Source: Chloroflexota bacterium (lineage in GTDB: Bacteria; Chloroflexota; Dormibacteria; Dormibacterales; Dormibacteraceae). Taken from it: a DNA stretch of 7,660 nucleotides. The stretch is taken from NCBI GenBank assembly GCA_003446775.1, contig DMCH01000059.1, positions 1 through 7,660 on the forward strand, written 5' to 3'. The notes under the pieces were generated by a model. It saw nothing but the letters and a program-made list of their open reading frames with translations. It did no database searches and was not told the origin of the DNA. Below, one piece after another: positions 1 to 4,764 of the stretch. Positions within the stretch are counted from its first letter, which is position 1. Each line of letters starts with the position of its first letter. The translations under genes were made by a program, and so were the position numbers.

Positions 1-1218
1 CCACACCAACGAGGCAGCGACGCGCCGGTCGAGTTCAAAGAGACCGAGCACTTCTTCTTCGACCTTCCTCAGTTCGGCGACCAGCTCAAGCAGTGGATCG
101 AGCAGCACGACGACTGGCGCCCGAACGTACGCAAGTACTCGCTCGAATTCGTTCGCAACCTCAAGCCACGAGCCATCACCCGCGATCTGGACTGGGGAGT
201 CCCCGTGCCGCTTCCAGGTTGGGAGGACAACCCACACAAGAAGATCTATGTCTGGTTCGACGCGGTCATCGGATATCTGTCCGCCTCCATCGAATGGGCG
301 GCGGCGCGCGGCGAGCCGGACTCGTGGAAAGACTGGTGGCAGAACGACGACGCCTGGCATTACTACGTGATGGGCAAGGACAACATCACATTTCACACGG
401 TGCTTTGGCCGGCCATTCTCATGGGCGCCGGCGACCTGAAGCTGCCGGACGAGATCGTCGCCAGCGAGTACCTGAACATGGGTGGCAAGAAGTTCTCCAC
501 CAGCCGCGGGCAGGTCATCTACGTGCGCGACGTGCTCGAGCGCTACGACGCGGACGCCCTGCGCTACTACCTCATGATCGCCGGGCCGGAGAACCAGGAC
601 ACCGACTTCACCTGGTCGGAGTTCGTGCGGCGGAACAACGATGAGCTTGTGGCCACCTGGGGCAACCTGGTCCACCGCACGCTCGTCAACGCCCATCGCA
701 ATTTCGGTGCGGTGCCCCAGCCGCAGCAGCTGACCGAGGCCGACCAGGCGCTGATCAGCGAGATCGAAGGGGCGCTCGGCCAAGTCGCGTCGCAGCTCGG
801 CCAGGCGCGATTTCAGGTGGCCCTCAAATACGTGCTGACGATGGCCGCGAAGGTCAACGTCTACCTCGGCACCGAGCAGCCGTGGCACACGATCAAGACC
901 GATCGCGAGAGGGCCGGCACGGTGCTGTACGTGGCGCTCAGGTGCGTGGACAACCTCAAGACGATGCTGACGCCGTTCCTGCCCTTCTCCTCCCAGCGGC
1001 TCCATCGCATGCTGGGTTACGAGGACGTGATCGCACCCCAACCGCATGTGCGCGAGTTCGCCGAGGGTGACGATTCCCATCTCGTGCTCACTGGCACCTA
1101 CGAAAGCGTCGACCGCTGGCGACCCTCAGAGCTCCCGGCCGGCCGCGTGCTTCCACCCCCGGAGGCGCTCTTCAAGCGGCTTGATCCGGTGGAGGAAGAG
1201 GCGCCCCCATCTTCGTAG
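1..1218 (+). CDS. metG: Methionyl-tRNA synthetase (MetRS), 3' part; 5' end outside window
   Basis: Class I aminoacyl-tRNA synthetase that charges tRNA-Met in the cytoplasm. The reading frame is open from base 1, so the N-terminal part of the Rossmann fold with its HIGH motif lies upstream; 405 residues are visible. Recognisable blocks in order are TEHFFFDLP, RAITRDLDWGVPVP, IYVWFDAVIGYLS and MGKDNITFHTV. The KMSKS loop is KFSTS at bases 490-504, a variant like that of actinobacterial-type MetRS. GPENQDTDFTWSEF follows, then the helical anticodon-binding domain. The protein ends soon after this domain and has no C-terminal EMAP/Trbp111 tRNA-binding extension. The ATG at 205 is internal, because conserved MetRS sequence continues upstream of it. 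The last 10 bases overlap the proposed tatD start, which implies coupled translation. Family assignment is very secure; only the start is unknown. Confidence 0.97.
   Translation, partial: PHQRGSDAPVEFKETEHFFFDLPQFGDQLKQWIEQHDDWRPNVRKYSLEFVRNLKPRAITRDLDWGVPVPLPGWEDNPHKKIYVWFDAVIGYLSASIEWAAARGEPDSWKDWWQNDDAWHYYVMGKDNITFHTVLWPAILMGAGDLKLPDEIVASEYLNMGGKKFSTSRGQVIYVRDVLERYDADALRYYLMIAGPENQDTDFTWSEFVRRNNDELVATWGNLVHRTLVNAHRNFGAVPQPQQLTEADQALISEIEGALGQVASQLGQARFQVALKYVLTMAAKVNVYLGTEQPWHTIKTDRERAGTVLYVALRCVDNLKTMLTPFLPFSSQRLHRMLGYEDVIAPQPHVREFAEGDDSHLVLTGTYESVDRWRPSELPAGRVLPPPEALFKRLDPVEEEAPPSS
1191..1201 (+). promoter_or_regulatory. Shine-Dalgarno region for tatD, supporting an ATC start at 1209
   Basis: The purine tract GGAGGAAGAGG sits inside the end of metG. 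Its GAGG (1198-1201) is 7 bases from ATC at 1209, an ideal spacing, and the GGAGG at 1191-1195 is a second, more distant match. The frame has a stop at 1182-1184 and no ATG, GTG or TTG between that stop and the conserved HLH motif. This site is therefore the main evidence for where tatD translation begins. The tract also encodes the acidic VEEE tail of MetRS, so its purine richness could be partly coincidental. Confidence 0.55.
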
Positions 1219-1958
1219 ATACACACCTTCACCTCGAGGAGCTGGGCGATCCCGGCGGGGTGGTGGAGGCGGCGGTCAGCGCGGGAGTCACGCGCATGAT
1301 CGCGATGGGCGTCGACCTCGAGCACAGCAGGCGAGCGCTCGCGCTCGCTCACCAATTTCCGGAAGTGTTCGCAGGCATCGGGCACTACCCGACGGAAACG
1401 GCGGCGCCTGACGTCGCTGCGTTGCGCATGCTCGCAACCGACAAGCGCGCCGTGGCGATCGGCGAGGTCGGTCTCGACTTCGTGGACTCGAATGGGCCGG
1501 CGCGGGAGGTCCAGGAGGCTCGCCTTGATGAACTGTTCGCGCTCGCGGTCGACCTCGACCTGCCGGTGTCGATCCACAATCGCGGCGCTGCCGACGAAGT
1601 CTGGGCAGCCATCACCGCGCATCCAGGCTTGCACGGAGCTATGCATTACTTCGCCCTCGAATGGGACTGGGCCGAACGGTTTCTGGAGCTGGGCTTCTAT
1701 CTGTCGTTCGCCGGTCTGGTCACCCGGCCGAGCCAGCATGCACTACGCGAAGTGGTCACGCGCTGCCCCGCCGATCGGCTTCTCCTCGAAACCGACTCGC
1801 CATATGGCAACGCGCACAAGCGCATGGGCGTGCCGAACCGGCCCGCCTTCCTGCTCGACACCGCGACCCTGGTCGCCGAGCTGCGCGGGATCGGCCTCGA
1901 GGAGCTGGCGGAAATCGAGCGCGCCAACGCGCTCGCCCTGTTCCAGAAGATGGCGTGA
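1209..1958 (+). CDS. tatD: TatD-family metal-dependent hydrolase (DNase), probable ATC start
   Basis: TIM-barrel hydrolase of the TatD/YcfH family, cytoplasmic; members are 3'-5' exonucleases/DNases, some with D-aminoacyl-tRNA-related activity. With the start at 1209 it has 249 residues, the usual family length. Metal ligands by position are the HLH motif (H6, H8), E86 in GEVGLD, H123 in IHNRG, H146 in MHYF and D196 in ETDSP, so the full set is present. The start is unusual: the only in-frame GTG (1260) lies after HLH and would remove two ligands, and a stop at 1182 prevents a longer ORF. ATC at 1209, with GAGG 7 bases upstream, gives the standard N-terminus FVDTHLHLE. Alternatives are a sequencing error at the start codon or a -1 frameshift from metG in the region open in both frames (1185-1218). 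The 3' end overlaps rsmA by 4 bases. IHNRGA and the weak RNEP-like segment near residue 210 diverge from typical TatD. Confidence 0.9.
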   Translation: MFVDTHLHLEELGDPGGVVEAAVSAGVTRMIAMGVDLEHSRRALALAHQFPEVFAGIGHYPTETAAPDVAALRMLATDKRAVAIGEVGLDFVDSNGPAREVQEARLDELFALAVDLDLPVSIHNRGAADEVWAAITAHPGLHGAMHYFALEWDWAERFLELGFYLSFAGLVTRPSQHALREVVTRCPADRLLLETDSPYGNAHKRMGVPNRPAFLLDTATLVAELRGIGLEELAEIERANALALFQKMA

Positions 1959-2800
1959 TCGACCCAGCGGACTCGCATCAGCTCGACGGCCTGCTGCGGC
2001 GCCATCGCATCGAGCTGAAGCACGGCCTCGGGCAAAATTTCCTGACCGACCCGTCGGTGCGCGACGCCGTTGCCGAAGCCGCGGGCATCACACCCGACGA
2101 TGACGTGCTCGAGGTTGGTGCGGGCGTTGGAACGCTCACGGTCGCGCTCGCTCCCAGATCACGTCGGCTCGTCGCGGTGGAGCTGGACGGGCGGCTGATA
2201 CCAGCTCTGCGAGAGTCGCTCGCCGGTCACGACAACGTCGAGGTGGTGCGGACGGACATCCTGCGGTTCAACATCCGCTCCGCGTTTCCCGACGGAAACG
2301 AGATCGTTGTGGGCAACATCCCTTACAACCTCACCGGAGCATTGATCCGCAAGCTTCTCGACGACTCGCCGCGACCGCGTCGGCTGTCGCTGGTGGTGCA
2401 GAAGGAGGTCGCGGAGCGGTGGACTGCGTCGAGCGGAGCCAGCCTATCGACTGTCGCGGTGCAGGTTTTCGCGGCGGCGCGGATGCAGTTCACGATTCCC
2501 GCCGCCGCCTTCACGCCGCCGCCACGCGTCGACTCGGCCCTGGTGCGGCTGGACGTGCGCGAGCGGCCGGCCGTCGAGGTCGATGATCTCCAATCCTTCT
2601 TCCGGTTCGTCGAGGCGGTCTTTCAGGGTCGCCGGAAGCAGCTGGGCGGAACATTGGGCCGGATCAGCGGGACTGGCAGCACAGAAGCCCGGACTCGCCT
2701 TCGCGATATCGGGATCGATCCTGAGCGCCGCCCGCAAACCCTCACCCTCGGCGAGTGGGAAACCGCCTACAAAGACTTCAATCCCGAACCGCCTCGCTAA
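1955..2800 (+). CDS. rsmA: 16S rRNA (adenine1518-N6/adenine1519-N6)-dimethyltransferase RsmA/KsgA
   Basis: SAM-dependent methyltransferase that dimethylates two adjacent adenines in the 3'-terminal hairpin of 16S rRNA during late 30S assembly; its loss gives kasugamycin resistance. The product is 281 residues, normal for the family. The N-terminal GLGQNFLTDP (residues 24-33) is the KsgA signature. SAM motif I is EVGAGVGTLT (53-62) and the ribose-binding acidic residue is E77 in VAVELD. D101 follows in RTD, and catalytic motif IV is NIPYN (121-125). VQKEVAERW (148-156), FTPPPRVDSA (186-195) and GRRKQLG (225-231) are later conserved blocks. The GTG at 1955 was chosen because it shares GTGA with the tatD stop and gives the expected N-terminus. 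The upstream AGAAG is a weak ribosome site, so translation is probably coupled to tatD. The rnmV or rpf gene often found between tatD and ksgA in other Gram-positives is absent. Confidence 0.96.
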   Translation: MIDPADSHQLDGLLRRHRIELKHGLGQNFLTDPSVRDAVAEAAGITPDDDVLEVGAGVGTLTVALAPRSRRLVAVELDGRLIPALRESLAGHDNVEVVRTDILRFNIRSAFPDGNEIVVGNIPYNLTGALIRKLLDDSPRPRRLSLVVQKEVAERWTASSGASLSTVAVQVFAAARMQFTIPAAAFTPPPRVDSALVRLDVRERPAVEVDDLQSFFRFVEAVFQGRRKQLGGTLGRISGTGSTEARTRLRDIGIDPERRPQTLTLGEWETAYKDFNPEPPR

Positions 2801-2803
2801 GCT
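2798..2803 (+). promoter_or_regulatory. Possible -10 box (TAAGCT) for the MFS gene
   Basis: TAAGCT fits the TANNNT form of near-leaderless high-GC promoters. It ends 9 bases before the GTG at 2813, the same gap as between TATACT and the thrS ATG. It includes the rsmA stop codon TAA, and no clear -35 hexamer is seen. The MFS gene could instead simply be read through from the metG operon. The call rests on the absence of a Shine-Dalgarno and the parallel with thrS. Confidence 0.3.
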
Positions 2804-2812
2804 CTGACGGCG

Positions 2813-4126
2813 GTGGAAGAACCGATCAGGTTTCCGGTCGAGGCGCCCGGCGGCTTCCGGGCCGTCCTGAAGTTCACCGCTTTCCGGAACATCTGGTTCG
2901 CGCAGCTCGCCGCCCAGCTGGCGGATAAGTTCCTTCTCTTCTCGCTGATAATTCTCGCCTTCAAGATCTCAGGCGGCAGCACGCCGGTCGCGATCACACT
3001 GCTGACCTACACGGTGCCCGCGGTGCTGTTTGCGCCGCCTGCGGGCGTCATCGCGGATCGCATGAACCGCAAGCAGATCATGATGTGGTCCAACTTCGGT
3101 CGCGCCGCGGCGGTCGTGCTGATCCCGCTCGCAGCGCTCGTCCCCGGGCTGAGGAATGACTTCCTGCACCTGCTGCTCATCACCCTCATCTTCTCGTCGG
3201 TCGGGCAGCTGTTCGCGCCGGCGGAGGCGGCGGTGATTCCGACCATCCTTCCGCGGTCGGCGCTGATCACCGCCAACTCCATGGCGCTCTTGACGATGGT
3301 GCTCACACTCGTCGTCGGCGGCGCGCTGGCGCCGATCCTGTCGCGCATCGACCTCTACACGCCCTACTGGATGGCGGCCGTGTTGCTCACCATCGCGGGC
3401 GCGCTGATCTTCGCTTCGGACATCCCCCCGCTGCCGCCTACGACCGAGCCACCGGTGGCGGAGAGCCGCAGCCGGTTCCGCCGGATGCTGTCCGACATCA
3501 AAGAGGGGCTCGATGCGCTGCGCGCCTCCCGAGGACTTCTGCTCGCGTTCGGTCAGGTGAGCATCGCGGTGCTCGTCCTCTTCATGCTCTTCGCGCTGGC
3601 GCCCGCGTACGTCAGCCGCGTCATCGGGATTGCCCCCCAGGACTCCTACGTGATCCTCGGACCCGCCACGGGAGGAGCCATCCTGAGCGCTGTGCTCCTG
3701 GGTCAGTTTCTCCGCAATGTAGAGCGTTCTCGCGTCCTGATTGGATCTCTGGTGGCCAACGGCCTCACCTTGCTGGCGCTTGCCGCCGTGCCTCAAGCCA
3801 TGGCGCAGGTGCCATCCCTCCACGTCCACGCCCGCATCACCGGCGCGGTGTTCAGCCTCCTGCTCGGCATCGAGTTCGGGGCGATCATGATCCCGGCCGT
3901 CACGTACCTGATGGAGAGCACGAGCGACGAGATCCGGGGACGGATCTTCGCGCTCCTCTACATGGTGATCAACGGGGTCACGGCCATCCCCGTGCTCGCG
4001 GCGGCCGCGCTCTCAGACCTCATTGGCACGGCGCACGTGATCGGCGGGCTGGGAGTCCTCCTGGTCGTGGGGGGCGTGGCGATCGCTACTGTCGGGCGGC
4101 GCGCCTTCGAGCCAGCAAAGCGATGA
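2813..4126 (+). CDS. Major facilitator superfamily transporter, MFS_3/enterobactin-exporter-like type
   Basis: Integral membrane transporter of 437 residues, the usual 12-helix MFS size; probably an exporter, substrate not readable. The N-terminal helix pair begins near FRNIWFAQLAAQLADKF (24-40). The inter-helix loop carries MFS motif A, GVIADRMNRK (78-87), with the expected D and R residues. Further hydrophobic segments lie at about 98-110, 117-133, 155-175 and 185-202. A charged cytoplasmic loop (about 213-240) separates the two halves. Second-half helices run to about 427, with the family-like DEIRGRIFALLYMV at 372-385. The GTG at 2813 is the first usual start after the rsmA stop, leaving 12 bases between the genes and no Shine-Dalgarno. 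It may be co-transcribed with metG-tatD-rsmA or use its own promoter. The 3' end overlaps the opposite-strand dedA by 41 bases. The MFS assignment is secure; subfamily and direction are inferred. Confidence 0.88.
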   Translation: MEEPIRFPVEAPGGFRAVLKFTAFRNIWFAQLAAQLADKFLLFSLIILAFKISGGSTPVAITLLTYTVPAVLFAPPAGVIADRMNRKQIMMWSNFGRAAAVVLIPLAALVPGLRNDFLHLLLITLIFSSVGQLFAPAEAAVIPTILPRSALITANSMALLTMVLTLVVGGALAPILSRIDLYTPYWMAAVLLTIAGALIFASDIPPLPPTTEPPVAESRSRFRRMLSDIKEGLDALRASRGLLLAFGQVSIAVLVLFMLFALAPAYVSRVIGIAPQDSYVILGPATGGAILSAVLLGQFLRNVERSRVLIGSLVANGLTLLALAAVPQAMAQVPSLHVHARITGAVFSLLLGIEFGAIMIPAVTYLMESTSDEIRGRIFALLYMVINGVTAIPVLAAAALSDLIGTAHVIGGLGVLLVVGGVAIATVGRRAFEPAKR

Positions 4127-4673
4127 CGACGAGCAGCACCACGACGACCAGGCCGCCGATCCCGATGTCGCGGATGACCGTGGCGATCAGGGCGAGGTTG
4201 CTGCCGAGAAGGTAGCCGGCCACGCCGACGGCGGTCGCCCAGGCGAGCCCACCGAGAGCGCTCAACAGCTGGAAGCGCCAGAACGGCATGTGAGCCATCC
4301 CGGCCAGCATCGATCCCCAGGTCCGCAGCCCAAGGATGAAGCGCGCGGCCAACACCGCTTTGTCGCCATGGCGTGCGAAAAACAACTCCGCGCGCGCGAT
4401 GTGCTCGGGCCGGATTCGAAACAGGTGCCCGAAGCGTTCGACGAACGGCCTGCCGCCGCGGTGCCCGAGGTAGTAGCCGATGTCGGCGCCCGCGACGGAA
4501 CCGAAGAAGCCGAAGAGGATGACGAGCACGATGCTGTGGTTTCGAGCCGCCGCCCATGCGGCCGCGGCGAGCAACAGGGCCTCGCCGGGAAAAGGCACTC
4601 CGGCGCTTTCGATGAGGATGCCGAGCCCGGCAGCGGGGTAGCCGAGCGCGTCGACGATCGCGGTCGTATTCAC
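4086..4673 (-). CDS. DedA-family (SNARE-associated/VTT domain) membrane protein
   Basis: DedA proteins are small inner-membrane proteins linked to undecaprenyl-phosphate or phospholipid flipping, membrane potential and drug tolerance; which applies here cannot be read from sequence. At 195 residues it has normal length. Family features in order are the re-entrant segment ESAGVPFPGEALLL (22-35), GSVAGADIGYYLGHRGGRPF (58-77), FARHGDKAVLAARF (99-112) followed by R117, AGMAHMPFWRF (124-134) and GYLLG (153-157). A last helix (about 171-188) ends in a basic tail RRRAARQ. The GTG at 4673 was chosen over ATG 4691 and ATG 4766 because GGGGAGG lies exactly 6 bases before it and the longer forms are encoded by the hairpin repeat. 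The leader carries two hairpins, one of which buries this ribosome site. It is divergent from thrS, and its 3' end overlaps the MFS gene. Confidence 0.92.
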   Translation of the reverse strand: MNTTAIVDALGYPAAGLGILIESAGVPFPGEALLLAAAAWAAARNHSIVLVILFGFFGSVAGADIGYYLGHRGGRPFVERFGHLFRIRPEHIARAELFFARHGDKAVLAARFILGLRTWGSMLAGMAHMPFWRFQLLSALGGLAWATAVGVAGYLLGSNLALIATVIRDIGIGGLVVVVLLVVIALLARRRAARQ

Positions 4674-4679
4674 ATTTCG

Positions 4680-4686
4680 CCTCCCC
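4680..4686 (-). promoter_or_regulatory. dedA Shine-Dalgarno (GGGGAGG) inside a hairpin arm
   Basis: On the minus strand GGGGAGG is followed by 6 bases and then the GTG at 4673. It is the strongest ribosome binding site in the window and decides the dedA start. It lies wholly in the 3' arm of the perfect 9-bp hairpin 4680-4688/4692-4700, so it would be hidden when that hairpin forms. Confidence 0.8.
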
Positions 4687-4725
4687 ACCATGTGGGGAGG
4701 TCGGCGCAAAGCGCCGGGTGGGGAG
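4680..4725. repeat. REP-like palindromic element: two perfect hairpins plus a third copy of the arm
   Basis: Stem 1 pairs CCTCCCCAC (4680-4688) with GTGGGGAGG (4692-4700) around a 3-base loop, CAT. Stem 2 pairs CGGCGC (4702-4707) with GCGCCG (4711-4716) around AAA. A second copy of the arm sequence, GTGGGGAG, follows at 4718-4725. This layout of a palindrome, a second palindrome and then a repeat of the first arm resembles the dispersed REP-type repeats of many GC-rich genomes. There is only one copy in the window, so its repetitive nature is inferred from form. No transposase, target duplication or U-tract is seen, and it does not look like an intrinsic terminator. Confidence 0.65.
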
Positions 4726-4749
4726 AAAGGAGCCCTCTCAAGCGGCTCA

Positions 4750-4755
4750 TATACT
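4750..4755 (+). promoter_or_regulatory. -10 promoter element (TATACT) for thrS
   Basis: TATACT matches TATAAT at five of six positions and stands out in a GC-rich setting. It ends 9 bases before the thrS ATG at 4765, so transcription would start about 1-3 bases from the start codon and give a leaderless or nearly leaderless mRNA. This explains why thrS has no Shine-Dalgarno at normal distance. No convincing -35 hexamer is seen 16-18 bases upstream (only AAAGGAG-like sequence). Confidence 0.55.
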
Positions 4756-4764
4756 GACGGCCTC

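Larger units (their letters stand above)
4674..4764. other. Divergent dedA-thrS intergenic region
   Basis: These 91 bases form the only sizeable intergenic gap in the window. They hold the dedA ribosome site and REP-like hairpins (4680-4725), a purine stretch GAAAGGAG (4725-4732) too far from thrS to act as its ribosome site, and an AT-rich box CATATACTG (4748-4756). The box contains TATACT for thrS and, on the other strand, TATATG, which could serve as a -10 for dedA. The leader is too short for a T-box riboswitch, and none of the T-box landmarks are seen. Confidence 0.7.

Noticed and set aside
1331..1342. Perfect 12-base palindrome GCGAGCGCTCGC inside tatD
   Set aside because: It encodes an ordinary Arg/Ala/Leu-rich helix, and such palindromes are frequent in GC-rich coding sequence.
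1661..1954. N-terminal extension of rsmA back to ATG 1661
   Set aside because: The extra 98 codons lie inside tatD in another frame, resemble nothing in the KsgA family, and are proline/arginine-rich as expected of a GC-rich shadow frame.
1260..1958. tatD starting at GTG 1260
   Set aside because: This start lies after the conserved HLH motif and would remove two metal ligands; homologous sequence continues upstream to 1209.
2969..3829. Long minus-strand ORF opposite the MFS gene
   Set aside because: Its composition is rich in Arg, Asp, Gln and His with no domain, typical of the antisense frame of a hydrophobic membrane protein.
4290..4757. Plus-strand ORF opposite dedA
   Set aside because: No recognisable features; it runs through the hairpin repeat and is a shadow of dedA.
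4690..4764. thrS starting at ATG 4690
   Set aside because: The added 25 residues are encoded by the hairpin repeat and promoter region, do not resemble a TGS domain, and would put TATACT inside the gene.
4674..4764. T-box riboswitch controlling thrS
   Set aside because: The leader is under 100 bases, has a promoter box next to the start, and shows no T-box consensus, specifier loop or terminator with U-tract.
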